Positions 5,613 through 12,416 of a DNA stretch of 12,455 nt are shown piece by piece. Where the stretch lies: NCBI GenBank assembly GCA_009786735.1, contig WQRM01000029.1, positions 1 to 12,455 on the forward strand, given 5' to 3'. Under the pieces are notes generated by a model. That model had not been told where the DNA came from, searched no databases, and saw only the letters and a program-made list of their open reading frames with translations. Made by a program: the position numbers and the translations under genes. Source of the DNA: Oscillospiraceae bacterium. GTDB taxonomy: Bacteria > Bacillota > Clostridia > Oscillospirales > Acutalibacteraceae. The first letter of the stretch is position 1; the number at the start of each line of letters is the position of its first letter.

Positions 5613-5647
5613 GGCTGACGATAGCAATGTTGCACCGCCGCCAAACT

Positions 5648-5684
5648 CTCCCCTTGCACTCCCCCGCAAAACATGGTATAATAG
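5648..5684 (+). promoter_or_regulatory. Extended -10 sigma-A promoter of recF, predicting a leaderless mRNA
   Basis: TTGCAC (5654-5659), 17-bp spacer, TATAAT (5677-5682), TG at 5674-5675. The ATG at 5689 begins 7 nt after the -10, exactly where transcription should start. The block matches 800-836 at 35 of 37 positions, differing at 5664 and 5676 only, and the distance to the ATG is also identical although the last few bases before the ATG differ. Confidence 0.85.
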
Positions 5685-5688
5685 TTCC

Positions 5689-6813
5689 ATGACCATCACC
5701 CACTTCACCGCCCAGGCTTTCCGCAACATCACGCGGGGGGAGCTCTCGCCATGCTCAGGCGTGAATGTCATCTTCGGCGAAAATGGGCAGGGCAAAACCA
5801 ACCTGCTTGAGGGCATGTGGCTGTTCACCGGCTGCCGCTCGTTTCGCTGCACCGACAACCGCGAGCTGATTCAACATGCCCCTTGCCCCCCTCTGATAGA
5901 GGGGGGATGTCCCGCAGGACAGGGGGGTGGGGTGCAGCGCACAACAAGCCTCGCCGCAACCTTCACCTCCAACGCCCGCGAGCAAACCGCCTCCATCGAC
6001 ATCACGCGCCGCCGCGCACTCACCCTCAACGGCTTCGCGCAAGAGACCCCGCGCCGCATGCTCGGCGTGTTTCCGGCGGTGGCCTTCACGCCCGCTACCC
6101 TCGCGCTCGCCCAGGGCAGCCCTGCCGAACGCCGCCGCTTTCTCGACGTCGCGCTGAGCATGCTCACCCCGGCCTACGCCGTGCGCCTGTCTAAGTATCT
6201 CAAAGCCCTCGCCCAGCGCAACGCCCTGCTGCGCCACCCCAAGCCCGACCTCGACCTCCTCGTCACCTGGGACGAAACCCTTGCCCACCATGCCGCGCAA
6301 CTCACCGCCGCCCGTGCGCGTTATCTGCAGCAGCTCATCCCCGCCGCGCAGGAGTTCTACGCTGGCATCTCCGCCGGTCGCGAGGTGCTCGGCATCGAAA
6401 TCCACTGCACCGGTCACGATTTCACGCGTTCACGCCAAAGCGACTTGCGCCGCCAGATGACCACCGTTGGTCCGCACCGCGACGACTTTATCTTAACTTT
6501 GAGTCGGGCACAGCGAAGCGACGGTGCCGCACCGCAGGTGCTAAGAGACTTCGGCTCGCAAGGTCAGCAGCGCAGTGCAGCCTTGGCACTCAAACTCGCC
6601 GAAGCCGCCGTCCTGCGTGACACCACCGGTGAAACCCCCGTCGCCCTGCTCGATGACGTCCTCAGCGAGCTCGACGCCCGCCGCCAGCGCGACCTCCTGC
6701 GTTATCTCGACGGCTGGCAGGTCTTCCTCACCTGCTGCGAGCCCAGCCACACCCTCCACGGCAGCGCGGGCCGCGTGTTTTGCGTCACCAACGGCGACAT
6801 CACGCCGCAATGA
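5689..6813 (+). CDS. recF: DNA replication/repair protein RecF with two repeat-derived insertions
   Basis: A 374-aa SMC-like ATPase that binds gapped DNA and, with RecO and RecR, loads RecA in gap repair. Seen: N-terminus MTITHFTAQAFRN, Walker A GENGQGKTN (30-38), ERRRFLD (147-153), GPHRDD (261-266), ABC signature FGSQGQQRS (288-296) and Walker B ALLDDVLSELD (319-329). The ATG at 5689 was chosen because it gives the standard RecF start; an in-frame start at 5599 would read through the promoter. Two stretches do not fit the family: residues ~66-82, coded by the 49-bp family A repeat, and ~274-285, coded by a family C repeat, in place of a short loop before the signature motif. All catalytic motifs remain, so the protein is probably active. 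recF normally lies with dnaN and gyrB; here it heads an operon with ribF. Confidence 0.96.
   Translation: MTITHFTAQAFRNITRGELSPCSGVNVIFGENGQGKTNLLEGMWLFTGCRSFRCTDNRELIQHAPCPPLIEGGCPAGQGGGVQRTTSLAATFTSNAREQTASIDITRRRALTLNGFAQETPRRMLGVFPAVAFTPATLALAQGSPAERRRFLDVALSMLTPAYAVRLSKYLKALAQRNALLRHPKPDLDLLVTWDETLAHHAAQLTAARARYLQQLIPAAQEFYAGISAGREVLGIEIHCTGHDFTRSRQSDLRRQMTTVGPHRDDFILTLSRAQRSDGAAPQVLRDFGSQGQQRSAALALKLAEAAVLRDTTGETPVALLDDVLSELDARRQRDLLRYLDGWQVFLTCCEPSHTLHGSAGRVFCVTNGDITPQ
5884..5932 (+). repeat. 49-bp double-hairpin repeat (family A) inside recF
   Basis: Identical over all 49 bases to the intergenic copy at 4035-4083, same orientation. Read in frame from C66 of RecF as CPPLIEGGCPAGQGGG. 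One of the three forward frames would give a stop (TGA in CTCTGATAG); the frame used avoids it. Confidence 0.9.
6509..6541 (+). repeat. Family C repeat inside recF
   Basis: A 33-bp stretch that matches 7497-7529 in ribF at 31 of 33 positions (differences at 6525 and 6528). It contains the hairpin GCACC-GCA-GGTGC (6529-6541) and an overlapping CGGTG-CCG-CACCG. Codon phase here is one base off that in ribF. Confidence 0.8.
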
Positions 6814-6836
6814 CGAACAAGAAAAGGAGCACCCTC

Positions 6837-7679
6837 ATGAACATCGCCCTCGGCAGTTTTGACGGCCTGCACGCTGCGCACCGCGCGGTGTTGCGGGGGG
6901 CGACTGCCGTGCTGTTGTTTAGCGAGCACCCGCAGGTCACGCTGCACGGACAAGCTCCACTGCAGCTATTGACGAACGACGAACGCGCGCATCGCCTGCA
7001 AGCGGCGGGTCTGCGGTTGCTGCATGTGGACTTCGCCGAGCTGGCGGCGCTGCCACCGGCGCAGTTTATCGCTCTGCTGCGTGAGCGCTATGGCGCAACG
7101 GGACTGCGCTGCGGGCACAATTTTCGGTTTGGCGCGGGCGCACAGGGCAATATCGCGCTATTGCGTGAATTATGCGCGACACATGGCATGACGCTTTCCA
7201 TCGTGCCACGCATTGCGTATCGCGGCGACACGGTGTCGTCCACGCGCATTCGGGCGGCGCTGCAGCAGGGCGAAATCACGCAGGTGAACGCCATGCTGGG
7301 GCGTGCGTTTGGCTACAGCTTCCCGGTGGAGCACGGTGCGCGCTTGGGTCGCGTGCTGGGCGCGCCAACGCTCAACCAGCACTTTACGCCGGGCTACTGC
7401 GTGCCCAAGGCGGGGGTATATGCCAGCCGCGCCTGTGTGGACGGCGCATGGTGGCCTGCGGTGACGAACATCGGCTTGCGACCTACGATAAGCAACCACA
7501 GCGAAGCGACGGAGCAGCACCGCAGGTGCCCGAGAAGCGAGACACACATTCCCGGCTTTGCGGGGGATTTATACGGTCAGCGTGTGCCGGTGCGGCTGCT
7601 GCGGTTTGTGCGCGAGGAGCGGCGGTTTGGCAGCGTGGAGGAGCTCAAGGCGCAAATCTTGCAAGACATACAAATATAG
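6837..7679 (+). CDS. ribF: Bifunctional riboflavin kinase / FAD synthetase with a repeat-derived insertion
   Basis: A 280-aa cytoplasmic enzyme that phosphorylates riboflavin to FMN and adenylylates FMN to FAD. The N-terminal nucleotidyl-transferase part shows ALGSFDGLHAAH (4-15), RCGHNFRFG (91-99) and VSSTRIR (133-139). The flavokinase part shows GRVLGAPTLN (171-180), KAGVYA, TNIGLRPT (210-217) and ETHIPGFAGDLYG (235-247) with the catalytic-type E235. The start at 6837 follows AAAAGGAG (6822-6829) at 7 nt; an in-frame ATG at 6810 overlaps the recF stop as ATGA and could give 9 extra residues by coupling. Residues 221-231 come from a family C repeat inserted in the loop just before E235, so the flavokinase site has an enlarged loop. 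The flavokinase PTAN motif reads PTLN. It lies in the recF operon. Confidence 0.93.
   Translation: MNIALGSFDGLHAAHRAVLRGATAVLLFSEHPQVTLHGQAPLQLLTNDERAHRLQAAGLRLLHVDFAELAALPPAQFIALLRERYGATGLRCGHNFRFGAGAQGNIALLRELCATHGMTLSIVPRIAYRGDTVSSTRIRAALQQGEITQVNAMLGRAFGYSFPVEHGARLGRVLGAPTLNQHFTPGYCVPKAGVYASRACVDGAWWPAVTNIGLRPTISNHSEATEQHRRCPRSETHIPGFAGDLYGQRVPVRLLRFVREERRFGSVEELKAQILQDIQI
7497..7529 (+). repeat. Family C repeat inside ribF
   Basis: CACAGCGAAGCGACGG (7497-7512), four variable bases, then GCACCGCAGGTGC (7517-7529), the latter a 5-bp hairpin with a GCA loop. It matches the recF copy at 31 of 33 positions but is translated in another frame (HSEATEQHRRC here, AQRSDGAAPQVL in RecF). Confidence 0.8.
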
Positions 7680-7688
7680 GAGGCGATT

Positions 7689-8237
7689 ATGGTTAAGTCT
7701 AGCGTTGTTTGGCTGTTCGCGGGCATGATTTTGCTCACGTTCAACTTTCACATCAACTATGTTCATCTCATTCCCGACCCACTGGGCTGGGCGCTGATTG
7801 CCTACGGCTTGCACCGCATGGCAGCGCAAAGCAAGCTGTTTCGCACAGGGCGCTTGCTTGCGTTGGCGTTGATTCTGCTCACCAGCGTGGAGTGGGTCTT
7901 TCTTGCGATGCACGCGCCGTTTCATTTCTACTTGCCGTTGAGCCCGTTTGCGCTGGTGTTGGGCGTTGCGGTTGAATACTGCATCATCTTTGGCGTTGGG
8001 CAGTTGTTGCGCCGCGCTCAACGTCCGCAACTTGAAGCATGGTGCAGACCGCTGTTTGCCTGCATGGCTGTGGCGCGCGTGCTTGGTTTCATGCAAATGT
8101 TGATGGGGTTGTTCGTGCCGTTTGTGTGGATATTGACCATCCCGACCATTGTGTTTGGGTTGGTGGTGCGCGTGGTGTTTCTGGTGTTCTTGCGCCGTGC
8201 GCAGCGGGCGCTGGATGGGGCAACGATGAACCTGTAG
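7689..8237 (+). CDS. Multi-pass membrane protein of unknown function
   Basis: A 182-aa protein with about five hydrophobic segments: ~5-20, ~28-44, ~55-74, ~80-108 and ~120-165, separated by basic loops (RRAQRPQ, RRAQR). Near the N-terminus it has HLIPDPLGWALIAYGL, which recalls a group of small Clostridia membrane proteins with an I-P-D-x-x-G-x-x-L motif; no function is known to me. The ATG at 7689 follows AGGAGG (7678-7683) at 5 nt, and that site overlaps the ribF stop, so the gene is co-translated with ribF. The stop TAG lies inside a family B repeat (CTGTAGGGGCGG), so the present C-terminus (TMNL) was probably set by repeat insertion. It is the last gene of the recF-ribF operon before the terminator at 8296. 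Confidence 0.8.
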   Translation: MVKSSVVWLFAGMILLTFNFHINYVHLIPDPLGWALIAYGLHRMAAQSKLFRTGRLLALALILLTSVEWVFLAMHAPFHFYLPLSPFALVLGVAVEYCIIFGVGQLLRRAQRPQLEAWCRPLFACMAVARVLGFMQMLMGLFVPFVWILTIPTIVFGLVVRVVFLVFLRRAQRALDGATMNL

Positions 8238-8290
8238 GGGCGGCAATTTTGCCGCCCGAACCCTTAAAGCCATCAATACATTGCCCAAAA
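8233..8290 (+). repeat. Composite repeat (family B, extended form), copy 2
   Basis: TGTAG, stem GGGCGGCAA (8238-8246), stem TTGCCGCCC (8249-8257), GAA, a ~10-bp spacer, then ATCAATACATTGCCCAAAA (8272-8290). Its first bases supply the TAG stop of the preceding membrane-protein gene. Same block order as at 3902-3954 and 12359-12416. Confidence 0.8.
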
Positions 8291-8295
8291 CAGCC

Positions 8296-8338
8296 AAAAG
8301 AAACCGGGACGGATGCAACATCCGTCCCGGTTTCTTTT
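8296..8338. terminator. Bidirectional intrinsic terminator between convergent operons
   Basis: A perfect 20-bp inverted repeat (8296-8315 and 8319-8338) with a CAA loop. The stem has a GC core (CCGGGACGGATG) and ends in AAAAG on one side and CTTTT on the other, so each strand gives a GC hairpin followed by U-rich RNA. It serves the recF-ribF operon from the left and the YjiH-family gene from the right. Confidence 0.9.
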
Positions 8339-8349
8339 GTTTGCGTGCG

Positions 8350-9741
8350 CTAGAACAGCAGCCAGGTCAGCCCCACGATGATCGGCAGCGCGATGAGCGT
8401 GCGGATTATGAAGATGGCGAACAGTTTGCCGATGTTCAGCGGCATTTTGGACTTGAGGATGAGCACGCCGGTTTCGGCGAGGTAGATAACCTGCACGATG
8501 GAGAGCGTGCCGAGAATGAAGCGCGTGGCTTGCGGTGCGCTGGGCAGCAACAGAGCCGGAATGAACATGTCAAAGAAACCAACGAGCGTGGCGGGTGCGT
8601 AATACATCGCGCCTTCCACCTGCAGCAGACGCAACAACTGCCCCATCGGCCACGACACCCAGTCGAAGATGGGCGTGAACTCGAAGATAATCAGCGCAAC
8701 CGTGCCCCACGCGAGGATGATGGGGATGAGGTCCATGAAGATGTTGAGGTAGCTGTATGCCCCGGCGCGAGCAACTTGACCGGGCGTGGTTTCGTTGGCG
8801 CTTTTGGTGGCCGAACGCAGCGCCCAGCGGAAGATACCCATGTTCTCGGGCACTTCCTCGTGGATTTGCTTGCCGACCTCGGGCAGATAGTCATCGTTGA
8901 GCTTGCGCAGCGGCCAGATGCGCGGCATAATCATCGCCAGCAGAATGCACACGACGCACACCACCAGATAGAACAGCCAAAAGCGGTCGCGCAGACCAAT
9001 GGTGTCTGCCACCACAAGGGTGAAGGGCAGCGACACAAACGAGAAGTTCGTGGCAATCACCGCGGCTTCGCGCCCGGTGTAGAAGCCTTTTTCGTGTTGG
9101 TCACGCGTGATGATGACCGACGCTGCCGACGAGCCGAACCACGACGCCATCAGGTCGATGGACGCACGGCCGGGCAAGCGGAACAAAAAGCGCACCGCTT
9201 TGCGGATGAGCACGCCGAAAAATTCCATTAGGCCGAACTTGGTGAGGATGGGAATCGCGGGCACGAGGATGATGAACACGACCATGAGGCTTGCGGTGAG
9301 CCCCATCATTTCGTCGCCGGTGAAGGCGTTGATGACGAAGTCTGGTCCCCAGCCGAGGAAGATCATCCACACCACGGCAAAACCGATGAGCTTGCTGATG
9401 AAGTAGATGGGCGAGGAGCGAAAGATCTCGCGCAGTTTGTCGTTGTTCATGATGAACTTGGGCTTGAAGAGATAGGTCACCAGTGTGCCCACGAACGACA
9501 AGGTGATGACGATGAGCGCCAGCAGATGATGGATGGCAAAGTCGGTGTCGCTGCCGTAGGTGGTGAGAACGCCACCGCCGAGCAGGCCGCGCAGCCAGTC
9601 GATGGCAAAGCCCAGCGGAATATTGAAGGCGCCTTCGCCGTCTGGGATGGGGGCGAGGAACAGGAACATGCCCAGCAGGGAAAACAGAATGAACTTGACT
9701 AAGCCACGTTTGCTTAGCGTGGTGTCGCTTGGTTGACTCAT
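8350..9741 (-). CDS. YjiH family membrane transporter (nucleoside-recognition/Gate domain)
   Basis: A 463-aa polytopic membrane protein with some ten hydrophobic segments. The central region GRASIDLMASWFGSSAASVIITRD, followed by GFYTGREAAVIATNFSFVSLPF, is the hallmark of the YjiH/Gate group; in E. coli the equivalent is split into YjiG and YjiH, whereas here it is one chain. The substrate is not known; the nucleoside-recognition label is a domain name, not evidence. The ATG at 9741 is preferred over TTG 9762 or ATG 9759, because AAAGTGGG stands about 7 nt upstream and the promoter at 9775-9803 would leave almost no leader for the earlier starts. It is transcribed alone, with clpC's terminator just upstream and a shared hairpin terminator downstream. 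An inverted repeat over its transcription start may be an operator. Confidence 0.88.
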   Translation of the reverse strand: MSQPSDTTLSKRGLVKFILFSLLGMFLFLAPIPDGEGAFNIPLGFAIDWLRGLLGGGVLTTYGSDTDFAIHHLLALIVITLSFVGTLVTYLFKPKFIMNNDKLREIFRSSPIYFISKLIGFAVVWMIFLGWGPDFVINAFTGDEMMGLTASLMVVFIILVPAIPILTKFGLMEFFGVLIRKAVRFLFRLPGRASIDLMASWFGSSAASVIITRDQHEKGFYTGREAAVIATNFSFVSLPFTLVVADTIGLRDRFWLFYLVVCVVCILLAMIMPRIWPLRKLNDDYLPEVGKQIHEEVPENMGIFRWALRSATKSANETTPGQVARAGAYSYLNIFMDLIPIILAWGTVALIIFEFTPIFDWVSWPMGQLLRLLQVEGAMYYAPATLVGFFDMFIPALLLPSAPQATRFILGTLSIVQVIYLAETGVLILKSKMPLNIGKLFAIFIIRTLIALPIIVGLTWLLF

Positions 9742-9765
9742 GGTGATACCCACTTTCATCAAGAT

Positions 9766-9782
9766 GTTAAGAAAATTTTAAC
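9766..9782. promoter_or_regulatory. Possible operator: GTTAA-N7-TTAAC palindrome over the YjiH-gene promoter
   Basis: GTTAAGAAAATTTTAAC reads as two 5-bp arms in dyad symmetry across 7 bases. It covers the -10 box (9780-9775) and the expected transcription start, a typical place for a repressor. The AT-rich sequence makes chance symmetry a real alternative. Confidence 0.4.
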
Positions 9783-9803
9783 ATATCCTGACGGAAAATG
9801 CAA
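9775..9803 (-). promoter_or_regulatory. Sigma-A promoter of the YjiH-family gene
   Basis: On the minus strand TTGCAT (9803-9798), a 17-bp spacer and TAAAAT (9780-9775), with TG at the extended -10 position. The start of transcription would be near 9768, giving a leader of about 27 nt to the ATG at 9741. Confidence 0.7.
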
Positions 9804-9814
9804 GGGGTTTTGAG

Positions 9815-9842
9815 AAAAAAGCGGACGAAATTCTTCGTCCGC
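9815..9842 (-). terminator. Intrinsic terminator of clpC
   Basis: On the minus strand GCGGACGAA, loop GAAT, TTCGTCCGC (9842-9821), a perfect 9-bp stem, directly followed by six T (9820-9815). It starts 6 bases after the clpC stop. Confidence 0.92.
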
Positions 9843-9847
9843 GTAAT

Positions 9848-12286
9848 TTATATTGCCGTGACCACCACCGCGCCGTTTTCCGCACGGCAAACATAGCTCC
9901 CACCCGGCGCAATCGCGCCCTCCAGCAGGCGCTCACTGAGCGTATCCTCCACCTGGTGCACGATGGCACGGCGCAGCGGCCGCGCGCCATACACCGGGTC
10001 GAAGCCCGCGTCGGCCATCAAGTCGGTGACGGACTCATCAAAGGTGAGCTGGATGTCTTGCTCGGCGAGGCGCTGCTGCACCTGCGCGAGCATGCGTCCG
10101 GCGATTTCGCGAATCTGCGGCTTGTCGAGCTGGTGGAAGACGATGATGTCATCCACGCGGTTGAGGAACTCGGGGCGCAGGGCACGCTTGAGCTCGCCCA
10201 TCACGGCGTCTTTGATTTTTTGCTGTGTGATGGCTGCGTTGCCGTCGTCGCCAAAGCCGATGCCGCCGCCCTGCTTGGTGATCTTGCTCGCACCCAAGTT
10301 GCTGGTCATGATCACCACCGTGTTGCGGAAGTCCACCACGTGACCTTGCGCGTCGGTGAGGCGACCATCTTCAAGGATTTGCAGCAGGATGTGGAAGACT
10401 TCGGGGTGAGCTTTCTCGATTTCGTCAAACAGCACAACGCAGTAAGGCTTGCGGCGCACTTGCTCGCTGAGCTGCCCGCCTTCGTCATAGCCCACATAAC
10501 CCGGCGGCGAGCCCACAAGGCGCGACACCGTGTGCTTTTCCATATACTCGCTCATGTCCAGGCGCACCATGGCGCTTTCGTCGCCGAACATCGCAGCGGC
10601 GAGCGCCTTGCACAGCTCCGTCTTGCCCACGCCGGTTGGACCGAGGAAGAGGAAACTCCCCGTGGGGCGCTTGGGGTCTTTCAAGCCCGCACGCCCCCTG
10701 CGAATCGCGCGACTGATTGCCGTGACGGCTTCGTCTTGACCAACCACGCGGCGGTGGAGCTCGTCTTCCAGGGCGAGCAAGCGGCAGCTTTCTTCCTGCG
10801 TGAGCTGCATGGCGGGGATTCCCGTCCACTGCGCCACAATGCAGGCGATTTCCTCGGCAGTAACTTCGCCTTTGGTTTGCGCGCTTTTCTCCTGCCAGTC
10901 TTGCTTGCGCTGTTCGAGCTCTTGCAGCAGCTTGCGCTCTTCGTCACGCAGTTGCGCGGCCTGCTCAAACTCCTGCGACAGCGCGGCATCGTTCTTTTTC
11001 TGCTCAAGCTCGCGCAGCTGGTTCTCCAGTTCCTTCACGTCGTCGGGCGAGGTGAAAGCACGCAGCCGCACGCGGGAGGCGGCTTCATCCACGAGGTCGA
11101 TGGCTTTGTCGGGCAAGAAGCGGTCGCCGATGTAGCGCGCGCTAAGCTTGACACTAGCGGCCATGGCTTCGTCGGTGATGCGCAGCTTGTGGTGCGCTTC
11201 ATACTTATCCCGCAGTCCCTGCAGAATTTCGAGGGTCTCGGCTTCGGTGGGCTCGTCAACCGTCACCGGTTGAAAGCGGCGAGCAAGCGCTGCGTCTTTT
11301 TCGATGTGCTTGCGGTATTCATCCAGCGTGGTTGCGCCGATGACCTGCAGCTCCCCGCGCGCAAGCGACGGCTTGAGGATGTTCGCGGCATCGGTTGCAC
11401 CCTCGGCAGCGCCTGCACCGATGATGGTGTGCAGCTCGTCGATGAACAGGATGACGTTCTTCGCGCGGCGCACTTCATCCAGCGCGGTTTTGATGCGCTC
11501 TTCAAAGTCGCCGCGATATTTCGTGCCCGCAACCATGCCGGTGAGGTCAACGTTGAACACACGCTTGCCGCGCAGCAGTTCAGGCACTTCGCCGGCGGCA
11601 ATCTTCAGCGCAAGACCTTCCGCCACGGCGGTTTTGCCCACGCCCGGCTCGCCGATGAGCACGGGGTTGTTCTTGCTGCGGCGGCACAGGATCTGCATCA
11701 CGCGCGCGATTTCGGGGTCGCGGCCAATCACGGGGTCGATGTTGTGCTCTTGCGCCATGCGGGTGAGGTCGCGCCCGAATTGGTCGAGGGTGGGGGTGGC
11801 GCTTTCGCTGTTGGCTTTGCCGCCTGCGCTGCTCTCGCCCTTGGGCTTTTTGATGGCACGATGCACGTCGCTCACCAGGTCTTGCGCCAGCACGTTTTGG
11901 CGGGCGAGCAGCGTCACCGCCGCGCCGTCACGCAGTTGCAGCAAAGCGAGCAGCAGGTGCTCGGTGCCCACTTGGCTGCCTGCCGAGCGGGCGAGCGCAA
12001 GCGCCTCCTGTTGGATGTGCTTGGTGCGGGGCGTGAAGTCCGCGGGAGACAGCACAGTGGGTGTGCCCACGGCAGTTGAGCCGCGCAGGGCATCCTCCAC
12101 TTGCGATTCGCTGACTTTGCGTCCAGCCAGCACAGCATGGGCAACGCCGTCGCCTTGGCGCAGCAGACCGAGCAAAATGTGCTCGCTGCCAATGAAGGTG
12201 TGGCCGAGCTTTTCAGCGGCTTCGATGCTAAGGTTCATGGCTTGGTTGGCTTTTTCAGTGTAGCCGTTAAAACGATAGGTGGACAT
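9848..12286 (-). CDS. clpC: ATP-dependent Clp protease ATP-binding subunit ClpC
   Basis: An 812-aa Hsp100 unfoldase that feeds proteins to ClpP. Seen in order: two Clp-N repeats (about 4-145), first AAA+ domain with Walker A GEPGVGKT (212-219) and Walker B LFIDE (280-284), a charged coiled-coil/UVR-like middle region (~415-465), second AAA+ domain with GPTGVGKT (549-556), VVLFDEIE (617-624) and TSNLGA, the ClpP-docking loop IGF (676-678), FLNRVD (707-712) and sensor-2 GARPLRR (767-773). Length is typical for ClpC. The ATG at 12286 follows AAAGGAG (12301-12295) at 8 nt. In Bacillus clpC lies in a ctsR-mcsA-mcsB-clpC operon; here the 169 bases upstream hold repeats and no mcsB. I find no CtsR heptad repeat or CIRCE element there. 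Its own terminator follows. Confidence 0.96.
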   Translation of the reverse strand: MSTYRFNGYTEKANQAMNLSIEAAEKLGHTFIGSEHILLGLLRQGDGVAHAVLAGRKVSESQVEDALRGSTAVGTPTVLSPADFTPRTKHIQQEALALARSAGSQVGTEHLLLALLQLRDGAAVTLLARQNVLAQDLVSDVHRAIKKPKGESSAGGKANSESATPTLDQFGRDLTRMAQEHNIDPVIGRDPEIARVMQILCRRSKNNPVLIGEPGVGKTAVAEGLALKIAAGEVPELLRGKRVFNVDLTGMVAGTKYRGDFEERIKTALDEVRRAKNVILFIDELHTIIGAGAAEGATDAANILKPSLARGELQVIGATTLDEYRKHIEKDAALARRFQPVTVDEPTEAETLEILQGLRDKYEAHHKLRITDEAMAASVKLSARYIGDRFLPDKAIDLVDEAASRVRLRAFTSPDDVKELENQLRELEQKKNDAALSQEFEQAAQLRDEERKLLQELEQRKQDWQEKSAQTKGEVTAEEIACIVAQWTGIPAMQLTQEESCRLLALEDELHRRVVGQDEAVTAISRAIRRGRAGLKDPKRPTGSFLFLGPTGVGKTELCKALAAAMFGDESAMVRLDMSEYMEKHTVSRLVGSPPGYVGYDEGGQLSEQVRRKPYCVVLFDEIEKAHPEVFHILLQILEDGRLTDAQGHVVDFRNTVVIMTSNLGASKITKQGGGIGFGDDGNAAITQQKIKDAVMGELKRALRPEFLNRVDDIIVFHQLDKPQIREIAGRMLAQVQQRLAEQDIQLTFDESVTDLMADAGFDPVYGARPLRRAIVHQVEDTLSERLLEGAIAPGGSYVCRAENGAVVVTAI

Positions 12287-12307
12287 GGTAGTTTCTCCTT
12301 TCTGGGG

Positions 12308-12335
12308 CTGTGGGGGCGAACTGCGTTCGCCCGAA
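12308..12335 (+). repeat. Family B core repeat in the clpC leader
   Basis: CTGTGGG, stem GGGCGAAC (12314-12321), loop TGC, stem GTTCGCCC (12325-12332), GAA. Flanks match the family (CTGTAGGG...CCCGAA) but the stem has different bases that still pair. In clpC mRNA it would form a hairpin just before the ribosome site. Confidence 0.7.
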
Positions 12336-12358
12336 AACTTTTCTTAGTAATATGCGCC

Positions 12359-12416
12359 TTTAGACAATGGTATTGATGTGTTTTTTGCTTCGGGCGGCGC
12401 GCCCGCCGCCCCTACA
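12359..12416 (-). repeat. Composite repeat (family B, extended form), copy 3, inverted
   Basis: Read on the minus strand: TGTAG, stem GGGCGGCG, loop, stem CGCCGCCC, GAA, an A-rich spacer, then ATCAATACCATTGTCTAAA ending at 12359. It is the best match to copy 1 at 3902-3954. It lies upstream of clpC, and I see no clear promoter hexamers for clpC between it and the gene. Confidence 0.8.

Noticed and set aside
5599..5688. A 30-residue N-terminal extension of RecF
   Set aside because: It would be read through the promoter and a palindromic repeat; known RecF proteins begin like the product of the ATG at 5689.
7569..8321. A 250-codon minus-strand frame opposite the membrane gene after ribF
   Set aside because: Rich in His, Gln and Arg, the mirror of a hydrophobic protein; no start signal.
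8281..9231. A 316-codon plus-strand frame opposite the YjiH-family gene
   Set aside because: It begins in the terminator stem, runs antisense to a membrane protein gene and has a low-complexity polar composition typical of a shadow frame.
9956..12079. A 707-codon open frame on the plus strand opposite clpC, and a 319-codon one at 11304-12263
   Set aside because: They are antisense to a fully convincing ClpC, have no ribosome site or recognisable domain and are His/Arg/Ala- or Ser-rich as expected from mirror frames of GC-rich codons.
12287..12358. A clpC promoter (TTGTCT near the repeat with TATTAC-like bases)
   Set aside because: Spacing is far from 16-18 bp in every arrangement I tried.
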